Origin: Salinivirgaceae bacterium
GTDB taxonomy: Bacteria; Bacteroidota; Bacteroidia; Bacteroidales; SZUA-534
Assembly (NCBI GenBank): GCA_017650325.1
Contig: JAGCFC010000169.1
Location: 1-40,626 of the forward strand
Direction: 5' to 3'
DNA: 40,626 nucleotides
Part shown: positions 31,701 through 36,763 of the stretch, one piece after another
Position numbering within the stretch: the first letter of the stretch is position 1
Layout: the number at the start of each line of letters is the position of its first letter
The notes under the pieces: model-generated
Database searches by the model: none
Told to the model about the DNA's origin: nothing
Seen by the model: only the letters and a program-made list of their open reading frames with translations
Translations under genes and position numbers: made by a program

Positions 31701-33439
31701 GTAATGGTTTTACCGCCACTTATCGCACTATTGAACGTAAGGTTTGCACCCGAAAGGGTAACATCGTTGCTTGTGGTAAAAGTGCTGGCAACTGTCGAAG
31801 CGCCGCACAGCGTAACAACGCCGCCATCAATTGTCAAGGTTCCATAATCAGCCGCAAGAACATGTGTCGAAGACACGTAAGTTATATTCTTGCCTGTCTG
31901 AATTTCGGCACGGTTATCAAGACAACTTGCCAGACCGCTGATGGTTGCATTGCTGTTGATTTCCACCATACTACCAGTTGCAATACTTGTGTTCTCACCG
32001 AATGTTACAGTTGAGCCTGTGAACGTGATGGCGTTATTTCCCGTCAGTGTGCCTTGCAATGTGAGTGAGTTGGTAACTCCTATTCCACGAGTCGAGAATG
32101 TTGCACCATCGGCAACAACAATATTTGCCATTTCAACTAAGCGAAGGTTTGTGAAAGTACCTGCAGCGACATTGATTGTTGTAATTCCATTGAACTCACC
32201 AACGGCTGCCAACCTTGTGTTCACCTCTGTTGTAAAAGTTGAGTTTGTACCACCAGTTAAATTACCAGTTATTGACAATGTACCTGTCCCTGTTTCGCCT
32301 TTCAAAATGGTAATAACATCGCCACCACTAAAAGTAGTATTATTCAAAGTAAGTGCTCCACCATCGGCCACCTTTAACGCTCCCGGTCCCGTAAACTCTA
32401 TTCCATCAAAAGTTCTTGTACCATCAATTGTTAAAGTTGCATCAGCTGCTATATATATTTTTTTAACATCTAGAGTTCCGTTTCCTTTTAATGTAGAATT
32501 ACCTGTTACTTCTAAAACCTTTTCTCCACCAGTCACAGAAAGCTTTGACCCTGTCGCAATCTCAAGCGTACCACCCTCCATTTTAAAAGTACTACTTGAA
32601 ACAGTTTGCTTGCCATCTTTGTTATTGTTAATTGTAACCGTTGCATTTGGCTTTACAACAATGTTAGCGAACTCAAGTTTAGCATTATTTTTGGTTACAT
32701 CGGTCTGACGTGTTATAGTAAGTGACTTTAATACGTTAATGGAAATAGCGTCACCTAACGTATTGTTTTCTATACCTGCTGGATTGTCGTATTTGGGTGC
32801 AATTTCAACATCGATATCTGCTGTAAGAATTCTACCCGCACTTTGAAAAAAGTTGTTAAAAAGAATTAGTTTTCCTCCACCAGTGATTTCTTGATTTTTT
32901 TCCAATTTAAATTTTTTACAAGCTATAAGCGAAGCCCCTTCATTTATTATTAACGTCCCTTTTTTATATGTATAAACAGGGTCTGCACCACTTCCTGTAA
33001 GGAATAGATTATCATTCAGTGTTAAATATGCATTTCCATCCAATGTTAAACTTTGAATATTAAAAATGGTGTTAAAACTTGAATTTTGCATTTGTCGGTA
33101 ATCTGCATAATAATAACTACTCATATCTGGCATAGTTATTTCTCTGTTTACAGTAACCTTTCCTCCTCCAAAATTTCCATATGGGTTATTTTTAAACAAT
33201 CTCTGTCCGGGAAAATAACCATTTGCATTACCACTACCACTTGGAGTCCAGTTATTTGCGTCTGTCCATAATATACCAGGCCCTTTTGAAGTATAGGTCA
33301 TGTTCTGATCTTTATTATTTACTATACTTGGAGTTTGTCCCCACGCCACATTGTTTGCTCCCACTAAAAGCGCCAATCCTAAAAGACAGAAAACTCTGAT
33401 TTTTGCTACTGTTGCCATATTTGAAACTAACCTTTTCAT
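16790..33439 (-). CDS. Giant T9SS-secreted modular adhesin-like protein (about 5550 residues)
   Basis: An uninterrupted frame of about 16.65 kb. Signal peptide near residues 1-35 (FCLLGLALLVGANNVAWG). Most of the length is Gly/Asn/Thr/Ser/Val-rich, beta-solenoid-like sequence. It is punctuated by Trp-rich entry boxes (near 58, 1105, 2175, 3130, 4030, 5025) and FPxG/YW modules (near 980, 2030, 2970, 3870, 4340, 5235). PKD-like domains lie at about 4600-4900, a fibronectin-like domain (FEIERSVDG, YYRLSQVDFDG) at about 5370-5465, and a type A T9SS sorting domain at the end (VVPNPTHGLFRINV to KVVKY). It should be exported by T9SS and held at the surface. The ATG at 33439 is chosen because GGAGG lies 8 bases before it; the ATG at 33445 would leave a 2-base spacer. 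No enzymatic domain was recognised; adhesion is an inference. Confidence 0.85.
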   Translation of the reverse strand: MKRLVSNMATVAKIRVFCLLGLALLVGANNVAWGQTPSIVNNKDQNMTYTSKGPGILWTDANNWTPSGSGNANGYFPGQRLFKNNPYGNFGGGKVTVNREITMPDMSSYYYADYRQMQNSSFNTIFNIQSLTLDGNAYLTLNDNLFLTGSGADPVYTYKKGTLIINEGASLIACKKFKLEKNQEITGGGKLILFNNFFQSAGRILTADIDVEIAPKYDNPAGIENNTLGDAISINVLKSLTITRQTDVTKNNAKLEFANIVVKPNATVTINNNKDGKQTVSSSTFKMEGGTLEIATGSKLSVTGGEKVLEVTGNSTLKGNGTLDVKKIYIAADATLTIDGTRTFDGIEFTGPGALKVADGGALTLNNTTFSGGDVITILKGETGTGTLSITGNLTGGTNSTFTTEVNTRLAAVGEFNGITTINVAAGTFTNLRLVEMANIVVADGATFSTRGIGVTNSLTLQGTLTGNNAITFTGSTVTFGENTSIATGSMVEINSNATISGLASCLDNRAEIQTGKNITYVSSTHVLAADYGTLTIDGGVVTLCGASTVASTFTTSNDVTLSGANLTFNSAISGGKTITANGITMTVDGDGALDAKFAVTANGTLNYNRNNDLAELNVASGSTVAFGSTVTVTDPTLLGTVSVVGGETLMLSGDITFGANTTITSGSDVQIASGSTINGLASCLNVTVANNAEISYGTESDIILGGNYSNLTVSANAELCDNVTVSGVFEVANSAAISGGYELSLNGVINGADKTLTADGITLNIGGAVVDAAVQPQLAVTGGGTLNYDRTTALSALNVASDGTANFGESVNATNATLEGAVSVDNTQTLTLDGTINFGANTTIGGEGSVHVASGSTVGNLVKCLDGVEIVADNEGHKNITYESTSTYVWSDTYYNMTIGGDVTLCDNVTVDNVLTWTAGNITLAGHELALTSSSAAISGNTTFGSTHMIVVGKDGETSGALKISNFGALLFPIGTTQSGNTQYSPVEITSGVSAESADAWVGITSANAIVPSGSPLNLKRWWDIDAENISVSDAAVTFKYDDDDSDTELFSALTRDGNPETSVLNEGDNTISASGLSTIVGRWTAVDNGKVFYSRTDAGATTDWGLATTWTLNPDGSDSGNTDVPTSYDNVEILEDADISINGAAEAKSVKIVGTLDYGKNTPAFRLVYGTGTLRVDGTQDFTQNSTRDYTQFMSAEGGTVELRGNFGSQAYWEFNNLVLNNDNSVTSVSPDNATILGDLTLTGSNIAFAGTESLTVGGNIIIGADQKLSFSSARTVSAAVIDASASGASVSVAENVEIANSVKLLGDFDVAENMALTLNRGTAAETEATITGNGNLVLANEQDLKGSLTIDNLQLSSEAEISGVVATTNLNFGASGTSVSGTGKLSVSGGFSPYQINTTVANFELSGDERAPEATIVVDGGLLTVSRRTKDGVEFNNLTINNNGKVVLEEKTFLVGLAMNGSAQSEANGETTIENSKLSGSVINNYGSALKLRGDINFDGIETMSGKYVAAINVNISNLNPTDCFAGFEFDANEKSIEYDAECTYIFASSNYGALTLKSTEVTICGDVAIKKFYPTKTGNGPFIINGSSNNFIIKDTISGGKYLTFNDVNPTIGYDGGTTRINVKQITVNSPNQLTIAGDVKTRTNHVVFAGDGDIEITDGSVFTIGDSKDLTFNNDQIIKGGGKLVVGTGLTADGKTLTTFASVDVGTSTTTVKVGEVVVNGGTFTYNNNKTLNKVTVNPDATFAAATADITTVKDMSVNAGTITIADGSTLKVSTTALQVAGDATITSGGASNIQTSNVELAADANLTINKGITLNNALVVNNNATITGGGTDATLAWGSADARKISAHSATLTLAGIIGIASDITLDGKLCVAGTLNLDAANVTFTEATDFTGTTGNINFSAAAVTINDLKVNPNAPTASMHFNSTGTVTYAASCTSMLPGTYNNLTLSTAATKNISLFDDAIVNGTLSWANGRIALNGKNLTVTNAFTGTFNGDHMIIMSGNSQLTYLNNTGAAQTGLDLTMPIGTTTTTSMGEMQYLYSPATLTGLSSIANDGYVSVNVKGEAYRGTSNDLVRYWTVSSSDANTTGALAFTYVDADDVNGYGASDQQYWILMHKVGDAEPTYDYNNHSKYTDNTINIEDGKICGIWTAVEDPEIITLYSYTSGEWGDWQTWTLKSAGSIGLDEGNPGHKTPGPKTDVVILEGRTITTGTLTGIQARSVLLKKEESSRLEIRTACLSDYVHINNLSGNGVLRIEGRGDFPSGIVNPEKFMAADGGTTEFYGSPAAGSTYELEQMEFNNLKINFTTNNVTMRLPNNASKHLVINGNLQIDNGKLEFRRNGQIITVGKNITLDEKGKIGIHGDVKDGNKNNYITLEVGGDLINHGELAITRRTFGGYTETLARADENAAGRGILHFIGEADARFECWNTTQISQLIIDKGIGQTHSVTLFADNRNHFALTGRANEMDDSFADQDNPPLLLKPLWLKNGTLELTGDIHIKTLSEPNVNDNAFIPLNGCLYLNGDNVEVDVCFPSTGTKSNACLMPAGKVVIDKGKLDCQKSAGVVFRNTSEIIVNGGELHGSIFRPSQYAANGKTTFIMTGGTAKFDGQGEGKSGYATFYMPFSTYTFKMTGGLLDIHSAQDGAGAFVINCNPDNSNIDGGEIRISTADAVGGVNGTKYYMICSIPLYNLTLTDAGNKGYEYIYKNFSGKVYSVNVTVNPDNLYVKNNLTIDERVKFTVGTNTEVKNIEVGGNLIVKSGAIVKTKTGSVVFNGGGNEQQLSSVGNIVSGTADNKTGFHDLVIDENSKLYINNNIAVNNMFTIADGAELHDGADNNIYTMNGNVEVNGTHVRRSASAGKLVLNGNTIYSNGNGVLCNVDINSDSEMKLLDPNSEGRQTKLTINGKLNFTKPTIFNIGSSNLTFGINGTVAAGDGEFGPDRMIQTVGTSSLGVTKVYSEDVRLFMFPFGFELGGVHYYAPATISYTAADVYGSVTVRPVSGRAFRKPESLNAYWISSQTGFENVGSLTQTYQWFGNGLFYDYGDGVESIVSSTWRGGRYLNGEWDLRDTPVLVGTGSDANERHMTFSYSNVKSVNGYYSCGENESFIASTVLYTSSNVDDENPHNWTDADTWSTEFVGGTPCTSVVIDENTTIVIGDIDHQHTVVLNEDGLRCASLSIAPGSTLDVQANTDFVPSIVDVDEAIYAGTIRIATGAFPNNGVNFEKFNGDHGGTVEYYGATRYTIPSAPANYYNLVISGGTSASPIQMPDANITVFNDFTVSGYARSAYANNRTVNIDRDFEIAENGTFEMWNTADNNLETYNVKGNVTVSSNAKIQTGGSKANGKTNLVRIEGDLVVDGIFNAYSANNKFDVEFVGSNESHISGSATGNNYSFNKFVCQKDNLETKLVLNTPGIKTQSTFELLELKRGTFEVAIGEGNEVYLTNDKDMSIPGSACLSIVSGSAVIANTSNQKNLTLNGHITISGGKLYVGRNTVSGTHSSIFYAADGLPSITITDGELIVNGQICRLTDQATGSLVWNQSGGDVLIKGQDRNTNQIKRAIFEIINTGKFDMSGGTITIKNGTGGEYGDIYLYAADNSCTGGKIIVDCSGKTAELRTNIKLHEIEIKNGSELQVVNDVNLHTLTIANTGVYNAAGHKLTIRKAFVNHNNVADDLVATMSKGFVAGSPDQLTVFDGTDMQIEGYSGIATQFGTLEINGDLSMTEGCSNIRVAGNLTQNSGTVHDNGNTITLYGNLMYDGSFVGTGGIDFVRSDARQTIGGSGLGSIGKVIVSNQNEVWLNTDMRITNQLVIGSLLYINRSRVILDKDATVVPKENAFDNTHMIRLNGEHEDHGVVKYVKKGASDFTLPIGITGHYTPVRYQFASNDNDDASITVKTINSLHKNLSVEPSKWLNYYWVVKTTGFGDDERDINDRIANFSVTQTYTYTDGKVEGTEGDLLPEYMYYGGLTEYQWVDVTDVASVDADNKTITFGPFGHIAGDYTAGVVNSTSIYTELPVLYTAKSVGNWENDEGVGEEGWSWEYYSNDDSQWHPYKVAPKGNPIHIRPGHTIRMTTPQKAYCLYFDKTDKDGTPNNSLGKLDIGATSGSDFGHVDGVGHLIMSPIVPQNGGDNYYKLPAGDFEEFLNNEHSIIEFSGDIDGLLPNSIVGHSSQPLQNVILSGTGTKTLTKEDGEYINGNLTIESGAKLHFGNTKIHIKGNWIDENTVGSGFVPGSHNSNSLVEFNGTKTQKIILSNNSSSFWNLKINNPNGVELEKAGDADANVTIGYRLLMGNGCITGTDDSHLIISSSGDVTGTTETSYVKGPLTKQMTASSGFIFPVGDATFAPTELSSTSAAGFYTVTFHSSEEYGGNEVLGPLTAASQTEYWTVASSVDGAQAKLKIRAGEFTLQSLSNSALDRLAVAGLIKEAGENFNKWEKIPSSYKDGSLPQANVQTTDRITLSGHTCYTIGYASTTARLVNPIAESDVHTKYEICDGDEDVTSIPIYFTGKGGPYTVGYKVTVDGVSKTSTITFTPGESGADVLSFSGNDLAALFGRDNGFKEDAEGEPMAYTIELLTVSEGGVAGVAHTRNKVDVTVFYNAVPTITGAKYVGMEDSREYTVATTKWDNNSYSWSYDTGNSAKPVFSATNIYNPQVTFGLGNKVNGSRQEYGVTLKIEMNYSVPATAINPSKTCKRTSSMNVNVMNRPQPDIHAVVINEATGDEFIACKAATEPYDEGDKYTYKTERVGSHTYVWSIETVGAGTIIGDNTQNTVTVVWNKNFVGATAILKVIETANIDGHDGISGYKERSITLRDNFAFAANRLDIIADACNNTYAEVQVTNPADLYYELFNGSTSLCGETRVMGSGTSQLQAGTYMTPGTYNLKVRVSNGGCSRSYTVEKPLTVRETPTLKGDDLSLDINDMYIGNLAQIQWEKTSSTNPANYSFAYGSEGVVYTGGKPDDFTGKFVSGRTIKIEVPKADKMKGVLTVKDEEANNKICSSTYDIAEQAISNDYLWRGLTADGAWNDPTNWWAKDIPDEGTNVVVREGKKITKESTTSDDTPLDLPKVVAEDAVVKNIKLESGSIEVDGDKKLTINGNVESAGEFKGSGTVEFSSGEHTVQGSSVKFKNLTNSGTVTANSTIEVTGTLNNGGIFEGAGDVKIAGGEGQQIKGGGTFYDITFSNSSVVEVVDAPTINHAMALDGGIVKADNQINIGPSGYMTGSSWVNGKVHKTWDNMGLFKFLVGSGEGDRKHAATVDVTPTAAGAEFTVNYAFDASKPAITDKEKLPTGVERVSAQDLWDIHGNVNSYITLYWSDYSGVTTTDGLVIAHEKSDGTWEKLEGVIVGGNSIRTKDEVRSYSAFTFGATNVDPEINPLPVTFAAFTGRQDGNSVVLEWTTMSENNNDYFEIERSVDGINYVTIGYVSGAGDSNGRIDYSFSDNAPEQGQLYYRLSQVDFDGKRDYADKVVALVYAGDEADWLTVVPNPTHGLFRINVSAGMADGTVRLMSQSGQVVRIFEIEGYEQSLDISDLPDGVYILQYVSNSKVLQHKVVKY
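30700..32000 (-). repeat. Three tandem ~180-residue repeats with paired cysteines in the giant protein
   Basis: Cysteine codons in the motif (S/K)CL(D/N) occur at about 31922, 31388 and 30845, spaced 534 and 543 bases. Each is followed 36-41 residues later by a second cysteine in the motif LC(G/D). Between them lies a shared pattern with ItY and an LTI/LTV strand. A fourth, more distant copy lies near 28735-28870. Confidence 0.65.
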
Positions 33440-33470
33440 AGTCATGTCCTCCCAACTTTGTTTTAATCTG

Positions 33471-33478
33471 CAAAAATA
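33471..33478 (-). promoter_or_regulatory. -7 promoter element of the giant adhesin gene
   Basis: TATTTTTG on the minus strand is a full match to TAnnTTTG, 32 bases upstream of the chosen ATG, giving a leader of roughly 25 bases that includes GGGAGG. No TTTG is present at the -33 position; that region is occupied instead by an A/T-rich inverted repeat, so an activator may be needed. Confidence 0.5.
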
Positions 33479-33503
33479 CCTATATAAAGCATTTCCGCCT
33501 GCT

Positions 33504-33524
33504 CATATACGCATATAATATATG
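33504..33524. other. A/T-rich inverted repeat over the -33 region of the giant gene
   Basis: CATATA (33504-33509) and TATATG (33519-33524) flank a 9-base spacer about 35-55 bases upstream of the predicted transcript start. Its position suits an activator or repressor site, but the arms are short and the DNA A/T-rich. Confidence 0.35.
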
Positions 33525-33742
33525 GGAGGTTTTTATTTTTTTGATAATTGGCGGAAAAAGTGGGGTGAACGGATGGCTAGCAGAAAACGTTTTTCGAGTA
33601 ACCTCCTGCGTATCCCCGAGTAATCCCCTCGCGGGGTTATCGCAAACTTTCCCGCACAAACCAACCGAAAACAAAAGGAAACTACAACAAAACCGCACAA
33701 AACAACTTTATTACAACAGAAACCGCACAAAGCAGCAATAAA

Positions 33743-33769
33743 AAATGCCGACTTCTTCAATCGGCATTT
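33743..33769 (-). terminator. Terminator after the sulfhydrylase gene
   Basis: AAATGCCGA (33743-33751) pairs with TCGGCATTT (33761-33769) around a 9-base loop; on the minus strand the hairpin is followed by a T-run. It closes the glycosyltransferase-sulfhydrylase transcript. Confidence 0.8.
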
Positions 33770-33857
33770 CTATTTTGTTTATTTCTAACCAAATAAACCC
33801 AAATTAATCCAATGTGATTTTTTTGTTTTGTTTGGATTCGTTTGGTTAGAGCCCAAA

Positions 33858-35144
33858 TTAAATCTTTGCCAAAGCCTGGTCCAAATCGGCAATAATATCC
33901 TCAACATCCTCAATACCAACCGAGAAGCGGATAAGGTCAGGTTTAACGCCAGCCTCAAGCAGTTGCTCGTCGGTCAACTGACGGTGAGTGTGGCTTGCGG
34001 GGTGAAGCACGCAGGTACGGGCATCGGCAACGTGAGTTACAATGCAGGCAAGCTGCAGGCTGTCCATAAAGGTGATGGCCTTTTCGCGGCCGCCCTTGAC
34101 GCCAAATGTTACCACACCGCACGATTGGCCGTTGGTGAACTGTTTCTGAGCCAGTTCGTAGTACGGGCTCGACTTCAGACCCGAATAATTGACCCAAGCC
34201 ACTTTCGGGTGTTTCTCGAGATATTCGGCAACAGCCAGAGCGTTTGAGCAGTGACGCGGCATACGCACGTGCAGAGTTTCAAGTCCAAGGTTGAGCAGGA
34301 ATGCGTTCTGCGGTGCCTGAATCGAGCCAAGGTCGCGCATCAGTTGTGCTGTGGCTTTGGTGATGTATGCACCCTTGCCGAAAGCCTTGCTGTAGGCCAG
34401 CCCGTGGTACGACGGGTCGGGTTGGGTCAGGCCTGGAAACTTGTCCTTGTGAGCTTCCCAATCGAAGTTACCGCTATCGACAATGCAGCCGCCAACGTTG
34501 GTGGCGTGGCCATCCATATATTTAGTGGTGGCGTGAGTCACAATGTCGCAGCCGAACTCAAACGGACGGCAGTTGATTGGAGTCGGGAAAGTGTTGTCAA
34601 CAATCAATGGCACACCATGCGAGTGAGCAATGCGGGCGAATTTCTCGATGTCGAGCACGCTCAAAACCGGATTGGCTATGGTCTCGCCGAACAAACATTT
34701 GGTGTTCGGGCGGAAAGCCTTGCTGATTTCCTCTTCCGAAGCATCGGGGTCAACAAATGTGCACTCGATACCTAACTTCTTCATTGTCACCGCAAACAGG
34801 TTGTATGTTCCGCCATAGATGGTCGATGACGAAACGAAGTGGTCGCCGGCCTCGCACACGTTGAAAACTGAGTAGAAGCTGGCTGCCTGGCCCGACGATG
34901 TAAGCATTGCTGCCACACCGCCCTCGAGCGCACAGATTTTTGCAGCTACGGCGTCGTTTGTCGGGTTTTGCAGACGGGTGTAGAAGTAGCCCGATGCCTT
35001 CAGGTCGAACAGGTCGGCCATTTGCTCAGTGTTGTCGTACTTGAACGTTGTACTCTGATAGATGGGCAACACACGCGGCTCACCCTTGGTAGGCTTCCAT
35101 CCTTCCTGTACACAGATGGTGCCTAAATTATGTTTCTTACTCAT
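33858..35144 (-). CDS. metY: O-acetylhomoserine sulfhydrylase-like PLP enzyme
   Basis: A 428-residue member of the Cys/Met metabolism PLP family. The Schiff-base lysine is Lys208 in HATTKYMDGHATNVGG; IVDNTFPTPI (181-190) supplies the aspartate that contacts the PLP ring, and YTRLQNPTND and SSGQAA are also conserved. Length and the DGHAT segment favour the sulfhydrylase group (O-acetylhomoserine plus sulfide to homocysteine) over the roughly 380-residue cystathionine enzymes. It starts 20 bases after the stop of the family 39 glycosyltransferase gene on the same strand, so the two are likely cotranscribed. Substrate choice within the family is not certain. Confidence 0.85.
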   Translation of the reverse strand: MSKKHNLGTICVQEGWKPTKGEPRVLPIYQSTTFKYDNTEQMADLFDLKASGYFYTRLQNPTNDAVAAKICALEGGVAAMLTSSGQAASFYSVFNVCEAGDHFVSSSTIYGGTYNLFAVTMKKLGIECTFVDPDASEEEISKAFRPNTKCLFGETIANPVLSVLDIEKFARIAHSHGVPLIVDNTFPTPINCRPFEFGCDIVTHATTKYMDGHATNVGGCIVDSGNFDWEAHKDKFPGLTQPDPSYHGLAYSKAFGKGAYITKATAQLMRDLGSIQAPQNAFLLNLGLETLHVRMPRHCSNALAVAEYLEKHPKVAWVNYSGLKSSPYYELAQKQFTNGQSCGVVTFGVKGGREKAITFMDSLQLACIVTHVADARTCVLHPASHTHRQLTDEQLLEAGVKPDLIRFSVGIEDVEDIIADLDQALAKI

Positions 35145-35164
35145 TGTTTATAATGTATTGTAAT

Positions 35165-36598
35165 CTATTTTTCGCTAACTCCCTTATAACCTTTGCAGTA
35201 GAACACGTTGTAAGCTTCCGGCTCACCAGGCACTTTCACGCAATACATCCAGCGCACATCGGCAAAATAATTATTAATCAGCGGGAACTGACTATTACTA
35301 CTGCTCATTTTAGGCTTTACCCAAATTCCGTCACGTCCCTTCAGTTTATCAGTGTCGAGACCAATATAACCAAAATGGTATGGGGTCTGCCCGATAATCT
35401 GCGGACCATAGACGGTATCGTTTCTGTTGTAAAAACTGATCTTCGATGCTGTTTTATATCCATCGGTAGCAAAAACAAACGTGTTTGGATTGGACTTGTG
35501 AATTGAATCTATTGAACTCGCAAGCCGCACGGAATCAAGTCCCAAATCGTAACGAACATAATCAGAATGCGGTGCGATCCAAATCACATAAATGGCAACC
35601 ACATGCACAGCAATCGAGCAATACCAATTCCACCTCTGCCAGCGCAATTCCATAAATCGAGCCATCAGCACAATGCCACTTATATAGGTTGGAATCAGCC
35701 AATTATATTTTACTTCGCCGAATAACGACACAAGATATACACCTAAGAAAATCGGCATGAAGAAGCAGAACAAGAACCAAACCTCAGGATTGGTCTGATT
35801 GGGTTTTGTGACAATGCGCCACATATATTTCCCGAAAAGTTGCCAAAGTCCAACAAAAAGCACTGGCATCAGTATGATTATCTGCGAAAGAACAAATTGG
35901 AAAATATTCTGAGGTGTCATGTCATCGAATGGTCCGGAACGCAACACCGAGTTGATGCGGAACGAGACAAAACCATTCTGCGCGTTCCAAATGAGAACCG
36001 GCAAAGCCAGTGCCACCATTATCAATATCGACAGATACGGCCAAGGTTTGGTAAGCATATGACGGTAGCGCCCCGAAAAGAGCAGGAATACCAGCAAGCC
36101 TGCCGGCAACCCGATGGCCGGATATTTGCTATCGAAAGCCAACCCCATGAAAATGCCGGCATAAATCCAAAATCTGTTTTCGCCATCGAAAATAGCACGA
36201 TAAAGCGCCCATAAAGACAGCGTCCAAAAGAGCGTCAGAACCACATCGGGGCAGTTTTGCAGCGACAGCGATGTCACCATCATCGACGAGCAGAATATCA
36301 CCCATGCCAAATATTTGCGGTCGCTGCGCAAAACTCGTGACGACAATGCGAAAAATGCCAGCTGAGCCAACAGCGTTATAACAAACGAAGCGAATTTAAC
36401 CGCAAACATATTATGCCCGAACAACTTCATAAACAACCAAATCGTATATCCCACCATTGGGGGATGGTCGTAATATGAAAGAGACAAATGGTCGGCATAA
36501 TAGGCGAAATACGATTCCTGCGGCGTGAGGCCAATAAATGGCATAAAAGCTAACCGCAATATATTTAGTATGATAACTATTATCAGAGCTTTCTTCAT
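35165..36598 (-). CDS. Family 39 (ArnT/PMT-like) membrane glycosyltransferase
   Basis: A 477-residue protein with many hydrophobic helices and a C-terminal soluble part. The N-terminal motif PQESYFAYYADHLSLSYYD followed by DHPPMVGY is typical of bacterial GT39 enzymes, which use polyprenyl-phosphate sugars and act on the outer face of the inner membrane. Relatives transfer aminoarabinose to lipid A or mannose to proteins; which applies here cannot be told. The ATG at 36598 gives a normal first helix. It is followed closely by the sulfhydrylase gene, a pairing without an obvious metabolic reason. Confidence 0.8.
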   Translation of the reverse strand: MKKALIIVIILNILRLAFMPFIGLTPQESYFAYYADHLSLSYYDHPPMVGYTIWLFMKLFGHNMFAVKFASFVITLLAQLAFFALSSRVLRSDRKYLAWVIFCSSMMVTSLSLQNCPDVVLTLFWTLSLWALYRAIFDGENRFWIYAGIFMGLAFDSKYPAIGLPAGLLVFLLFSGRYRHMLTKPWPYLSILIMVALALPVLIWNAQNGFVSFRINSVLRSGPFDDMTPQNIFQFVLSQIIILMPVLFVGLWQLFGKYMWRIVTKPNQTNPEVWFLFCFFMPIFLGVYLVSLFGEVKYNWLIPTYISGIVLMARFMELRWQRWNWYCSIAVHVVAIYVIWIAPHSDYVRYDLGLDSVRLASSIDSIHKSNPNTFVFATDGYKTASKISFYNRNDTVYGPQIIGQTPYHFGYIGLDTDKLKGRDGIWVKPKMSSSNSQFPLINNYFADVRWMYCVKVPGEPEAYNVFYCKGYKGVSEK

Positions 36599-36662
36599 AT
36601 CTCGTTTTTCAACTGCGCTAAATTACAGCAATATTTTTAGTTACATCCTTCTTTGGTCAAAA

Positions 36663-36690
36663 AAAAAGGAAACCTTGCGGCTTCCTTTTT
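36663..36690. terminator. Terminator between nfnB and the glycosyltransferase gene
   Basis: AAAAAGGAA (36663-36671) pairs with TTCCTTTTT (36682-36690) over a 10-base loop, with A/T runs on both sides. It lies downstream of nfnB on the minus strand. Confidence 0.65.
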
Positions 36691-36763
36691 AATCAAGCGT
36701 TTATCAGACTCTTTGGCTCCTGCAACTATCAAGTTTAATGCATGTTGCCTTATGTCTTTAATT

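Larger units (their letters stand above)
33440..33857. other. Intergenic region between the giant gene and the sulfhydrylase gene
   Basis: This gap holds the Shine-Dalgarno motif GGGAGG (33448-33453, minus strand), a -7 element, the inverted repeat at 33504-33524, a short C/G-rich stretch near 33617-33640 that can pair CCCC with GGGG, two diverged copies of a phrase ending ACCGCACAAA (about 33685-33700 and 33718-33731), and a terminator. Short frames here (for example 33533-33760 minus) run through the terminator and look spurious. Confidence 0.5.

Noticed and set aside
31941-32708. Plus-strand open frame of 255 codons opposite the giant adhesin gene, with many similar ones between 17000 and 33000
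   Set aside because: They mirror the Val/Thr/Asn/Gly-rich repeats of the minus-strand gene, have low-complexity Ala/Val/Pro/Leu/Ser products, and lack promoters or homology.
33533-33760. Minus-strand 75-codon Cys/Phe-rich frame between the sulfhydrylase and giant genes
   Set aside because: It overlaps the sulfhydrylase terminator and has low-complexity composition; no start context.
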